A stretch of 64,000 nucleotides of DNA from Alloalcanivorax xenomutans (lineage in GTDB: Bacteria > Pseudomonadota > Gammaproteobacteria > Pseudomonadales > Alcanivoracaceae). A program made the translations under genes and the position numbers. Below the pieces are notes generated by a model. That model was not told where the DNA came from and did no database searches. It saw only the letters and a program-made list of their open reading frames with translations. The stretch is taken from assembly GCF_900217905.1 (NCBI RefSeq), contig NZ_OBMO01000004.1, positions 124,001 through 188,000 of the forward strand, given 5' to 3'. Positions within the stretch are counted from its first letter, which is position 1, and the number at the start of each line of letters is the position of its first letter. This document shows, piece by piece, positions 29,400 to 37,690 of this stretch.

Positions 29400-30797
29400 A
29401 TGACCCTTTATCACCAACTGGCCGACCAGTTGCAGGCGCTGATTGAAAAGCGTGTCTATGACGTTGGCCAGCGCCTCCCGGGGGTGCGCAGATTGAGTCA
29501 TCAGCATAATGTCAGCGTGGCCACGGCGGTGAGCGCCTGCCGTGAACTGGAACAGCGTGGTGTGCTGGAGGCGCGCCCCCGATCCGGTTATTACGTGTCG
29601 CGGCCGCCGGCCCGTTTCGATGCGCCGCGAATGCGTCGCGCCACTACCCGGCCCAGGGCGGTGAGTGGCCAGGACCGGGTGCTGGAGCTGATTCAGGCGG
29701 TCAATGATCCGTCGCTGGTGAATTTCGGGGCGGCGGTGCCGGATCCGGATTTCATGCCGGTAACGGCGATCGAGCGGGCCTTCCATTCGGTACTGCGGGA
29801 GCAGCGGCGCCGTTGTGTCGGGTATGAATTTCCTCCGGGCGCCCTGGAACTGCGTCAGGCCATTGCCCGTCGTCTGGTGGCGCTGCAATGTCCGGTGTCG
29901 CCGGACCAGGTGCTGATCACCAACAGTTGCCAGGAGGCAGTGACCATCGCACTGAAGCTGCTGACCAAACCCGGTGATACGGTGGTGGTGGAATCGCCCA
30001 CCTATTACGGGCTGCTGCAGGTGCTGGAATCGCTGGGACTGAAAGCACTCGAGATTCCTTCCGACCCGCGGCAGGGGATTTCCCTGGAGGCGTTGGCCGT
30101 GGCGCTGGAGCGCTGGCCGGTGAAAGCCTGCGTGCTGGTCACCAACTTCGCCAATCCTTTGGGATCGTGTCTTTCCGATCAGGACAAGCAAGCGTTGCTG
30201 TCATTGTTGAGCCAACATCGCGTGCCTCTGGTGGAAGACGATATTTACGGTGATCTGCCGCTGTTCGGGCCGCGCCCGCGGCCGGTGAAAAGCTGGGACC
30301 GGGATGGGCTGGTTTACTATTGTGCGTCGTCTTCGAAGACACTGTCCGCGGGGCTGCGGGTGGGCTGGCTGGTGCCTGGCGGTCAGCAGCGGCGCGCCGA
30401 GTATCTGCAGTTCATCAATACGGTATCGGTGGCGACGGCCTCGCAACTGGCGATGGCGCGCTATCTGGAGCGGGGCCATTACGACCGCTTCCTGCGGCAG
30501 CTGCGCGGCGAACACGCCAAGGCGGTGGCGCGAATGACATCGCGGGTGGAGCAGTTGTTTCCGGATGGGACCCGGATCAGCCGTCCGGCGGGTGGGTTCG
30601 TACTGTGGGTGGAACTGCCCGGGCAGATCGATACCACGGTGCTGGCGGAACAGGCCTTGCAGGAGGGGGTGAGTTTCGCGCCGGGATCATTGTTCTCCAC
30701 CGGCAACAAGTTCTCGTCCTGCTTGCGGTTGAACTGCGCGGTGCGTTGGGACAATCGGGTGGAAAAAGGTCTGGCGCGGCTGGCGGCGTTGTTGTGA
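29400..30797 (+). CDS. MocR family regulator (GntR HTH fused to aminotransferase)
   Basis: A 465-residue chimera. An N-terminal GntR winged helix (LYHQLADQLQALIEKRVYDVGQRLPGVRRLSHQHNVSVATAVSACRELEQRG) is followed by a fold-type I aminotransferase domain with CYGLLQ-like TYYGLLQ, NFANPLG, DDIYGDL and the PLP-lysine motif SSSKTLSAGLRVGW. MocR proteins bind PLP and an amino compound to control nearby genes. ATG 29400 is chosen over upstream codons because the family starts there and GGAG lies about 10 bp upstream. Probably regulates the divergent exporter. Confidence 0.93.
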   Translation: MTLYHQLADQLQALIEKRVYDVGQRLPGVRRLSHQHNVSVATAVSACRELEQRGVLEARPRSGYYVSRPPARFDAPRMRRATTRPRAVSGQDRVLELIQAVNDPSLVNFGAAVPDPDFMPVTAIERAFHSVLREQRRRCVGYEFPPGALELRQAIARRLVALQCPVSPDQVLITNSCQEAVTIALKLLTKPGDTVVVESPTYYGLLQVLESLGLKALEIPSDPRQGISLEALAVALERWPVKACVLVTNFANPLGSCLSDQDKQALLSLLSQHRVPLVEDDIYGDLPLFGPRPRPVKSWDRDGLVYYCASSSKTLSAGLRVGWLVPGGQQRRAEYLQFINTVSVATASQLAMARYLERGHYDRFLRQLRGEHAKAVARMTSRVEQLFPDGTRISRPAGGFVLWVELPGQIDTTVLAEQALQEGVSFAPGSLFSTGNKFSSCLRLNCAVRWDNRVEKGLARLAALL

Positions 30798-30906
30798 CAG
30801 ACTGATCTCGTTGGTTGTCGACGAAACAATATCGCGACAGGTCTGTACAAAGGCCTTTCTGCCTCCCATAACATCGATCGTTGGTATGGAAGGGGCCACG
30901 AAGCCG

Positions 30907-30978
30907 CTGTGGGAGCTTGCCTGCAAGCGAATCTTTGGGGCCCGGAAGCCCAATTCGCTTGCAGGCAAGCTCCCACAG
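30907..30978. repeat. REP-like hairpin with 26-bp perfect arms
   Basis: Perfect 26-bp inverted arms lie at 30907-30932 and 30953-30978, beginning CTGTGGGAGCTTGCCTGCAA, with an inner TTGGG/CCCAA hairpin. GTGGGAGC-type palindromes are typical REP elements of Pseudomonas and relatives. It lies between a MocR gene and a convergent lysine 2,3-aminomutase-like gene and could also act as a transcription end. Confidence 0.85.
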
Positions 30979-31028
30979 TGGCGTTGTAGCGGCCTCTGGA
31001 AGGCAACTCTGCGCGATGTTTGGGCGGC

Positions 31029-32384
31029 TCAGCTCTCCATCGCGGCCAGTTCATCCTCGAAGAAGAATTTCTCTTCGCCGAAGGCCGGTTCCAGATGGTT
31101 CAGCCAGGTGGCCTCGCCGTTGTATTTGGCGAAGAAAGGCCGTTGCACCCAGTCCGGGTTGCGGCCCTGGATGAAACGCAGCACGAACACCTTTTCGCCG
31201 TGGATCTCCGTTACCCCCTGGATCTCCACCTTGCCCGGATGGCTGGACATGCTCGGTCCGCGCGCGGTGCGGGCCAGGCCGGATACCTGTTTCATGGCGT
31301 CCCGGTAAATCCGCCAGGCTTTGGCCAGCGGCACTTCGAAATAGTGACGGGCTCCGGTGTCCCGTTCCACGAACATGTAGTAGGGCACCACGCCCAGCTC
31401 CACCTGGGTTTGCCACAGGCGTGCCCAGTCATCGGCGTTGTCGTTGATGTGCGCCAGCAGGGGCCCCTGGGCCCGGATCTGGGCACCGGTGGCACGAACC
31501 CGGCGGATCGCTTCCCGGGCGATGGACGGTTCCAGTTCCTTCCAGTGGTTATAGTGCGCCATCAGCGCCAGGTGCTTGCCGGCCGCCGTCACTTCCCGGA
31601 ACAGGTCCAGCAGGTCGTTGGCGTCATTGTCGGAAACAAAACGGTATGGCCAGAATGTCAACGCCTTGGAGCCGATGCGGATGGTGCGCAGTTGTTCCAG
31701 TTCCAGCAGCGGTTCGATGTGGGCGCGCAGATTCTTGGTCTTCATCACCAGCGGATCGCCGCCGGTAATCAGCACGTCGGTGATCTCCGGATGCGCCTGA
31801 ATGTACTTCTTCAGTTGTCCCGCTTCCTTGGCCGCGATCTTGAGATCGTTGTCGCCGATGAACTGGGCCCAGCGGAAGCAGAAAGTACAGTAGCTGTGGC
31901 ACACCTGACCCTGGCTGGGGAAGAACAGCACGGTTTCATCATACTTATGCTGCAGGCCATTGATGCGCTCGCCGTCCACTTCCGGAATATTGTGTTCCAT
32001 CTGTCCGGCGGGGTGTGGATTGAGCGCCTCGCGGACTTCGGCGATGGCCTGGTTCAGGATGTCTTTGTCGCCACTTCGCATGGCGTTGGCCACCCGCTCG
32101 AAGTGTTCCGGCGCGAGCATATCCTTCTGCGGGAAAGTGAGCTGATAGATCGGGTCGTCGGGGACTTTGTCCCAATCAATCAGTTCCTCGATGACATACT
32201 CGTTCACCCGGAAGGGCAGGACGCTGGCGACCACGTCCATGGCGAAACGGGCTTCCTCGTCCAGCCGCTGGAGCGGCTCGATCTTGTCCAACTGGCGGGC
32301 GGTATACACCTTGAAGCGACGAGGTTCGCCGAAGTCGGTGTCGTGATGCTCGCGCAGCGGTATCACGGTGTTGGTTTCTTGCAT
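31029..32384 (-). CDS. Lysine 2,3-aminomutase-like radical SAM protein
   Basis: A 451-residue radical SAM enzyme with the cluster motif C162-x3-C166-x2-C169 (QVCHSYCTFCFRW), GGDPL after it, and a C-terminal SHPGK385V segment aligning with the PLP lysine of lysine 2,3-aminomutase. The length excludes the shorter EpmB. KAM enzymes convert L-lysine to beta-lysine; glutamate or other specificity is possible. The start at 32384 (MQETNTV) has GAGGA upstream. No beta-lysine acetyltransferase or lysine fermentation gene lies nearby. Confidence 0.85.
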   Translation of the reverse strand: MQETNTVIPLREHHDTDFGEPRRFKVYTARQLDKIEPLQRLDEEARFAMDVVASVLPFRVNEYVIEELIDWDKVPDDPIYQLTFPQKDMLAPEHFERVANAMRSGDKDILNQAIAEVREALNPHPAGQMEHNIPEVDGERINGLQHKYDETVLFFPSQGQVCHSYCTFCFRWAQFIGDNDLKIAAKEAGQLKKYIQAHPEITDVLITGGDPLVMKTKNLRAHIEPLLELEQLRTIRIGSKALTFWPYRFVSDNDANDLLDLFREVTAAGKHLALMAHYNHWKELEPSIAREAIRRVRATGAQIRAQGPLLAHINDNADDWARLWQTQVELGVVPYYMFVERDTGARHYFEVPLAKAWRIYRDAMKQVSGLARTARGPSMSSHPGKVEIQGVTEIHGEKVFVLRFIQGRNPDWVQRPFFAKYNGEATWLNHLEPAFGEEKFFFEDELAAMES

Positions 32385-32719
32385 GCTTGTGTTCCTCATG
32401 CCGTGCCGACGCCGCAAACGCGTCGGTACACTGGTCAAGGGACCAGCAGGTTTCTGCTTTCAGAGTGACCGGCGAGGCCGATCCTGGAGTTTGCCGATGA
32501 TCGCGGGTACGGATGACCGGGCGATGATGGCACTTCAAATGGGTGGAAGATTCCGACCCGGTGCGCCTGTTGGACGCGGAGGGTGAAAAACGGACGACGA
32601 TTGTAAGTTATTGAAAATAAAAGAGCAAAATCACGGGCGCAAGCCCCGGGCCGGTCAATATGCTATGTTTCCCCGGGATTGCGGCCCCGGCCCGGGGTAA
32701 TTACGAGCGAGGCGATGAC
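32385..32719. other. Divergent intergenic region KAM-like / PLD gene
   Basis: A 335-bp gap with an AT-rich stretch near 32600-32632 that may hold promoters. I see no convincing palindrome, RNA gene or coding sequence in it. Confidence 0.5.
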
Positions 32720-34171
32720 GTGAGCGACTTTTTACACACGGCTTTGCTGTGGCTGGAGCAGGCCTCCGCCTGGCTGGAGGCGTTCTGGCTGGCGATCGTC
32801 GCGCCGGTGGGCGTGGGGCTGGCGGTCTGGGTGACCGTGCATGTGGCCCAGCACAAGCGGGATGCCCGGGCCGCCGCGGCCTGGACCGGCCTGGTCTGGC
32901 TGGTGCCGTTTCTGGGTGCTCTGCTGTATTTGTTGCTTGGGGTCAATCGTATCCAGCGCCGTGCCCGGCAGCTTACCGGCGGCGGCATCGATACGCTGGA
33001 GAGCACGGAATCGGTTGCCGAGGACACGGTGCAGGCACCGCAATTGCGTGTGCTGTCGCGGTTGGTGGGGCGCCTGACGCGATTGCCTCTGACCGCCGGC
33101 AATCGCGTCACCATGCATGAGGCCCGCGAGGCCCTGCATTTGATGGCACAGGCGGTGGATGAAGCACAGCACAGCGTCTTCATGGCCACCTATATCTTCG
33201 GCAACGATGCGGCCGGCAAGCCCTTGGTGGAGGCACTGACACGGGCCGCCGCCCGTGGCGTGCAGGTGAGAGTCTTGCTGGATGGCGTCGGCGCTTTGTA
33301 CTCCTTGCCCTCGGTGACCCGCCGTTTACGCAAGGGCGGAGTACGGGTGGAGCGGTTCCTGCACTCGGTGGCGCCGTGGCGCATGCCTTACATGAACCTG
33401 CGCAATCACCGTAAATTGATGATCGTCGATCATACCCTGGGCTTTACCGGCGGCATGAATGTGCGTGCCGGCTATGTGCGGGAGCCGGCCCGGACCCACG
33501 ACCTGCATGCCCGTCTGGAAGGGCCGGTGGTGGCGCATCTGCTGCGTACCTTCGCGGCGGATTGGATGTTCACCTGTGGCGAGAATCTGACGGCGGAATA
33601 CCAGGGACAGCAGGCGCCGGGAACGGTGCGCGCCCGTGGCATCAGCGCCGGGCCGGACGCCGATTTCGACAAGCGTCGCCTGACTCTGTTCGCCGCCATC
33701 GGCTCGGCGGAACGGGAGATCCGTATCGTCACGCCTTATTTCGTCCCTGACCAGACCTTGATGGCGGCTCTGCAACTGGCGCTGCTGAAGGGGGTCAAGG
33801 TGGAGCTGGTGGTGCCGCGCAAGAACAATCTGCGTCTGGTGCAGTGGGCCAGTATTCACGCGCTGAAATGGCTGGTGCGCGGTGGCGCGCATCTGTATCT
33901 TTCCGCTCCGCCGTTCGATCACAGCAAGGTGATGACCGTCGACGGCCATTGGGTACAGCTTGGCTCGGGGAACTGGGATGCGCGCAGTTTGCGGCTGAAC
34001 TTCGAGTTCGATCTGGAATGCTACGATGGTCCCCTGGCGGAACAGGTCAACACTCTGATCGACGGCCGGATCGCCGGCGCCAGGCGCATGGACGATGCCG
34101 ACTTCCAGGCCATGGCAGGCTGGCGCAATGTGCGCAATGCCCTGGCCCATATGCTGGAACCCTATCTCTGA
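32720..34171 (+). CDS. Cardiolipin synthase-like phospholipase D protein
   Basis: A 483-residue protein with an N-terminal PLDc_N region of two membrane segments (about 20-75) and two HKD motifs: H230-x-K232-x4-D237 (HRKLMIVD) and H401-x-K403-x4-D408 (HSKVMTVD). Bacterial cardiolipin synthases use these to join two phosphatidylglycerols at the inner membrane. The GTG at 32720 follows GAGGCGATGAC, and the upstream open frame has no good start. Two further membrane genes follow. Confidence 0.88.
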   Translation: MSDFLHTALLWLEQASAWLEAFWLAIVAPVGVGLAVWVTVHVAQHKRDARAAAAWTGLVWLVPFLGALLYLLLGVNRIQRRARQLTGGGIDTLESTESVAEDTVQAPQLRVLSRLVGRLTRLPLTAGNRVTMHEAREALHLMAQAVDEAQHSVFMATYIFGNDAAGKPLVEALTRAAARGVQVRVLLDGVGALYSLPSVTRRLRKGGVRVERFLHSVAPWRMPYMNLRNHRKLMIVDHTLGFTGGMNVRAGYVREPARTHDLHARLEGPVVAHLLRTFAADWMFTCGENLTAEYQGQQAPGTVRARGISAGPDADFDKRRLTLFAAIGSAEREIRIVTPYFVPDQTLMAALQLALLKGVKVELVVPRKNNLRLVQWASIHALKWLVRGGAHLYLSAPPFDHSKVMTVDGHWVQLGSGNWDARSLRLNFEFDLECYDGPLAEQVNTLIDGRIAGARRMDDADFQAMAGWRNVRNALAHMLEPYL

Positions 34172-34191
34172 GAGCACTGAGAGGAGCCCTC

Positions 34192-34683
34192 ATGCGTCTG
34201 CCCCGGGATGCGGAACTGCCCGCCCATCTGGTTACCCTGATTCGTTTGCAATTCCTGCATGGTCTGCTGGTGGTGGCGGTGGCCACCGGGATCTGGCTGC
34301 CGGCGCCGGCGGTGGCGCACGGCTGGTTACCACTGGTGCCCTTGCTGGTGGCGATTTTCCTGTTGCTGCCCTCGGGATTGTATCTGGGGGCGGAGGTTCA
34401 AAGGGAGGAAGCGACACTGACGCCGGCGGTATTGCTGTTGTGGTTGCTGGCCAGCGCCACGCCGTTCGTGCCGGCATTGATCGCCGCACTACTGATGATC
34501 GTCGCCGTGATGTTGTTGTTTCTGATGGAGAAGGTGGCCGCCATCCGCGAACACTGGCCAGAAGCCTGGTTACGGGGACGGCGGCAGCACATGCAGTTCC
34601 AGATGGTGTCTCTGGCCAGCGTGGTGTTCTGGCTTTTCAGCCGTGACAACCAGCTGTTGCTGAATCTGGGGTTGGGGGGCTGA
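34192..34683 (+). CDS. Hypothetical membrane protein after the PLD gene
   Basis: A 163-residue hydrophobic protein with about four predicted membrane segments (around 22-40, 43-65, 80-112 and a weaker C-terminal one). I do not recognise a family. It starts 20 bp after the PLD gene with a GAGGAG ribosome-binding site, so it is probably co-transcribed with it and may share a membrane role. Confidence 0.7.
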   Translation: MRLPRDAELPAHLVTLIRLQFLHGLLVVAVATGIWLPAPAVAHGWLPLVPLLVAIFLLLPSGLYLGAEVQREEATLTPAVLLLWLLASATPFVPALIAALLMIVAVMLLFLMEKVAAIREHWPEAWLRGRRQHMQFQMVSLASVVFWLFSRDNQLLLNLGLGG

Positions 34684-34694
34684 CCCCGGCCTGG

Positions 34695-34871
34695 TTATTT
34701 TTTCACCGGAGAGCCCGGTCCCAGCAGGGCCCAGAGAATCAGACCAAGCAGCGGCAGGATGACCACCAGCGCGATCCACAAGGCCTTTTGTGGTACCTCG
34801 GCGCCGGATTGCAGGATTTTCACGATGGCGAAAATATCCAGGATCAGAATGATGATGCTGAGTGCTTTCAT
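34695..34871 (-). CDS. Small PLDc_N-domain membrane protein
   Basis: A 58-residue protein of two hydrophobic segments separated by a short loop (LQSGAEVPQKALWIALVVILP), ending LLGPGSPVKK. This is the free-standing PLDc_N-type module that also occurs at the N-terminus of cardiolipin synthases. AAGGA precedes the ATG. It converges on the upstream membrane gene. Function unknown. Confidence 0.75.
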   Translation of the reverse strand: MKALSIIILILDIFAIVKILQSGAEVPQKALWIALVVILPLLGLILWALLGPGSPVKK

Positions 34872-34974
34872 GAGTGGATCCTTTCCTTGATCAGTTCTTG
34901 TTGACCCTAGAATCGCCCACCGTGATGCGTAAAGGCAACAAAGGTAAAACGTCATCCACGGAGGCGGGCAGTGG

Positions 34975-35481
34975 TCATGGCGAGGATAGAATCAAAGCCC
35001 CCAGCCAGGCGGAGAGAAACAGGCCGATACCGAATACGGTGTGATTGATCAGGCTGCGAAGACGGGCCTGATTCGGGTTCGGTGTTTTCGACGCCGCCAC
35101 GCCAGCGCCCATGCCCGGCTGCAGAATCAACAGAGGTGCCGCCACGGTAAGCACGCCGAACAGCAGCGCCGGCCATAAGGATGGCTCCCTGGCCCAGGAT
35201 AACCCCGCCAGTGCCAGCAGCAGCCCAGCGAAACCAACGCCTATGAGATAGTGGGTAAGCCACCCCAGTGCGGTTTCACCGGTGATGGCAGGGGCCTTGG
35301 CGATGCTGTCATGAATCCATCGACCACGAGGCAGATGCCCCACCCAGCGTCCCACCAGTCCCCAGTTGGGCGCCGGAATACCCAGCAAACGCCGGGCGGC
35401 CAGGGCATAGCCATCCGCTATCGCCGTGGCCCCGATGCCGATCAACAGCGTGCGGATGACGAATTCGAAAATCTCGGTCAT
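34975..35481 (-). CDS. DUF2938 family membrane protein
   Basis: A 168-residue protein with four hydrophobic segments; the pattern LIGIGATAIADGYALAARRLLGIPAPNWGLVGRWVGHLPRG fits DUF2938. The function of this family is unknown. The gene stands alone on the minus strand, with a long perfect AT-rich palindrome just upstream of its start that may be an operator. Confidence 0.8.
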   Translation of the reverse strand: MTEIFEFVIRTLLIGIGATAIADGYALAARRLLGIPAPNWGLVGRWVGHLPRGRWIHDSIAKAPAITGETALGWLTHYLIGVGFAGLLLALAGLSWAREPSLWPALLFGVLTVAAPLLILQPGMGAGVAASKTPNPNQARLRSLINHTVFGIGLFLSAWLGALILSSP

Positions 35482-35506
35482 GGCAGTGGTTCCTGCTTAA
35501 TGGAGC

Positions 35507-35532
35507 AATATTCAATTGATTTATTGAATATT
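35507..35532. promoter_or_regulatory. Perfect AT-rich palindrome upstream of DUF2938 gene
   Basis: AATATTCAAT and ATTGAATATT form perfect 10-bp arms separated by TGATTT, 26-51 bp upstream of the DUF2938 start codon, where a promoter would lie. The architecture suits an ArsR- or TetR-type operator; no such regulator gene is adjacent. Confidence 0.55.
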
Positions 35533-35603
35533 TGATGAGGAAGCATGAGATGTCAATGGTTGCCTTCCTGGATTCGCTGCTTTGCGGCGAATGGGCATAT
35601 GGG

Positions 35604-35781
35604 CTGGCACGAGCCGTTCAGGCCGGTACAATGCCGTTCTTCTGCCCCGGTAGCTCAGTTGGGTGAGGGCGGGGCCTTCCGGCGCCCTGCGCCGGCCGCC
35701 GTCACGCCACGCGGATACCGCCGCGTGGCCGGTGCCCGGAGGGTGAGTAAGCGCCTCCACAGAGAGTCTTGCTCCTTGCTA
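35604..35781 (+). pseudogene. Broken tRNA-Arg copy carrying an 80-bp insertion
   Basis: This block duplicates the promoter and 5' half of the intact tRNA-Arg that follows, offset by about 180 bp: CTGGCAC, TTCAGGCCGGTACAATGCC and GCCCCGGTAGCTCAGTTGG recur. The copy is interrupted after the D loop by 80 bp flanked by GGGTGAG (35661-35667 and 35741-35747), then resumes with TAAGCGCCTCC (anticodon arm) and stops. The inserted DNA is palindromic, with CCGGCG/CGCCGG and GCCACGCGG/CCGCGTGGC stems. No functional tRNA can be made from it. Confidence 0.75.
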
Positions 35782-35823
35782 CTGGCACTGCGGTTTCAGG
35801 CCGGTACAATGCCTCCTTTCAAT

Positions 35824-35900
35824 GCCCCGGTAGCTCAGTTGGATAGAGCAAGCGCCTCCTAAGCGCTAGGTCGGACGTTCAAATCGTCTCCGGGGCGCCA
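35824..35900 (+). tRNA. tRNA-Arg(CCT)
   Basis: A complete 77-nt cloverleaf: acceptor arms GCCCCGG/CCGGGGC, anticodon stem AGCGC/GCGCT, loop CTCCTAA with anticodon CCT, and an encoded CCA. TACAAT at 35805-35810 is the likely -10 box, with CTGGCA 17 bp upstream. Confidence 0.96.
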
Positions 35901-36002
35901 TTTCCCCTCTTCTGTATCGAATTCGCCTTTGTCGTGTCTTTTGACGTAACGTTTTCCTTATCCGTGCGTCCATTACAGTAGAACAACGGACAGGAGCTGA
36001 TC

Positions 36003-36962
36003 ATGAGAGACAGTCGCGCGTTACTGGTACGCAGCGGCACCGATTTCCCCGCGCTACATCGGCGGCGGACCACCATCTTGCAGGTGAATCTGGGCTATCG
36101 GTGCAATCTGAGCTGCGTGCATTGCCACGTGAACGCGGGTCCCACGCGCACGGAGATGATGTCCGCGGAGACCGCCGACCTGGTTATCGAGGTGCTGCGG
36201 CGGGGACACATCGAGACCCTGGATCTGACCGGCGGTGCGCCGGAAATGAGTCCTCACTTTCGGCGATTGGTCCAGGAAGCACGGACGCTGGGTGTCACCG
36301 TGATCGACCGCTGCAATCTGACCATCCTGCTGGAACCCGGCTATGAAGATTTGCCGGCTTTCCTGGCGGAACAGGGCGTGCAGGTGGTGGCGTCCTTGCC
36401 CTGCTATCTGGAAGAGAACGTCAACAAGCAGCGGGGCAAGGGAGTCTATGCGGCCAGCATCGAGGCGATCCGTCGGCTCAACCGGATGGGTTATGGTGGC
36501 GAGTCCCTGATTCTGGACCTGGTGTACAACCCGGTGGGGGCTCACCTGCCACCACCGCAGGCCGGTTTGCAGGAGGACTACAAGCGCGAGCTGGCGGTCC
36601 GTTTCGATATTCACTTCAATCGCCTGCTGACCATCACCAACATGCCGATCAGCCGGTTCGGCTCGGTGCTGCTGGCCCACCATCAGTTCGATGATTATAT
36701 GCAGCTGCTGCGTAGCAACCACAATCCGGCCAACCTGGACGACGTGATGTGCCGGAATACCCTGAGCGTGGATTATCAGGGTTACCTGTACGATTGCGAT
36801 TTCAACCAGATGCTGGGCCTGGCTCAGGGTGGCACCGGGCGTCATCCACATCTGCGGGAAATGCTACAGGACGACAAGGACGGAGAACCGGTGTACGTGG
36901 CGGATCATTGTTATGGTTGCACCGCCGGCGCCGGTAGCAGCTGCGGTGGAGCGCTGGCGTGA
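36003..36962 (+). CDS. arsS: Arsenosugar biosynthesis radical SAM protein
   Basis: A 319-residue radical SAM protein with C34-x3-C38-x2-C41 (RCNLSCVHC) and the C-terminal CYGCTAGAGSSCGG cysteine cluster characteristic of ArsS. ArsS is thought to add the 5'-deoxyadenosyl group of SAM to methylated arsenic in arsenosugar synthesis. All cluster positions are Cys; the terminal TGA is a true stop, since the next gene overlaps it (GTGA). First of three coupled genes. Confidence 0.92.
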   Translation: MRDSRALLVRSGTDFPALHRRRTTILQVNLGYRCNLSCVHCHVNAGPTRTEMMSAETADLVIEVLRRGHIETLDLTGGAPEMSPHFRRLVQEARTLGVTVIDRCNLTILLEPGYEDLPAFLAEQGVQVVASLPCYLEENVNKQRGKGVYAASIEAIRRLNRMGYGGESLILDLVYNPVGAHLPPPQAGLQEDYKRELAVRFDIHFNRLLTITNMPISRFGSVLLAHHQFDDYMQLLRSNHNPANLDDVMCRNTLSVDYQGYLYDCDFNQMLGLAQGGTGRHPHLREMLQDDKDGEPVYVADHCYGCTAGAGSSCGGALA

Positions 36963-37690
36963 CGCGGCGTTTGAGCGTGGTGATTCCGGTGCTCAATGAA
37001 GCCCCCCGTTTACGGTGGCTGCTGCCGAAGCTGCGCCGACATCTGTGGGATCAGGATGAGATCATCGTGGTGGACGGTGCCAGCACCGACGAGACCGTGT
37101 CGGTGGCGGAGGAGGTCGCGGACAAGGTCCTGCACTGCGATCGTGGCCGGGCCCGTCAGATGAACTTCGGCGCTGAACGGGCCTGCGGCGATCTGCTCTG
37201 GTTCCTCCACGCTGACAGCGGCATGCGGCGGGGGCAACCGGCGGCATTGCGTTATTTGCCGGAGGGGCCGTTGTGGGGGCGGTTCGATGTCCGTCTCAAA
37301 GGCCGCCATCCACTCTTTCCGATCATCGGCGGCGCCATGAATCTGCGCTCGCGCTGGACCGGTATTGCCACTGGCGATCAGGGGATCTTCGTGGATCGCC
37401 TTTTGTTTCTCGATGTGGGTGGCTTTCCGTTACAGCCGTTAATGGAGGACGTGGCATTGAGTGCCTGCCTGCGCCGCCACGGCAAGCCGTTATGTTTACG
37501 TCCCAGAATGGTGGTGGACAGTCGCCGCTGGCAGCAACACGGTGTGCTGCGGACGGTATGGCTGATGTGGCGCTTGCGCTGGCGCTATTGGCGTGGCGCC
37601 GACCCGGCCGAACTGCACCGAATCTATTATCGCGACCATGACGATGGTGAAGCCGCTCCAGAGCGGGAGGGCGGGCGTGACCCGGGATAA
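36959..37690 (+). CDS. TIGR04283-type arsenosugar glycosyltransferase
   Basis: A 243-residue GT-A family 2 glycosyltransferase: LSVVIPVLNEAPRL, IVVDGASTDETV, then the family-specific RARQMNFGAERACGDLLWFLHAD with its acidic pair. TIGR04283 proteins accompany ArsS and are predicted to act on the sugar moiety. The GTG start overlaps the arsS stop. It overlaps the next gene by 14 bp. Confidence 0.9.
   Translation: MTRRLSVVIPVLNEAPRLRWLLPKLRRHLWDQDEIIVVDGASTDETVSVAEEVADKVLHCDRGRARQMNFGAERACGDLLWFLHADSGMRRGQPAALRYLPEGPLWGRFDVRLKGRHPLFPIIGGAMNLRSRWTGIATGDQGIFVDRLLFLDVGGFPLQPLMEDVALSACLRRHGKPLCLRPRMVVDSRRWQQHGVLRTVWLMWRLRWRYWRGADPAELHRIYYRDHDDGEAAPEREGGRDPG

Noticed and set aside
31020..32468. A 482-codon plus-strand frame over the lysine aminomutase-like gene
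   Set aside because: It is the antisense shadow of a gene with clear radical SAM motifs.
35545..35862. Open frame across the tRNA-Arg copies
   Set aside because: It translates tRNA and promoter repeats, so it is not a gene.
36960..36962. The TGA ending arsS as a possible selenocysteine codon (some ArsS are selenoproteins)
   Set aside because: The C-terminal Cys cluster is complete before it and the next gene begins at the overlapping GTG; no downstream extension fits the family.
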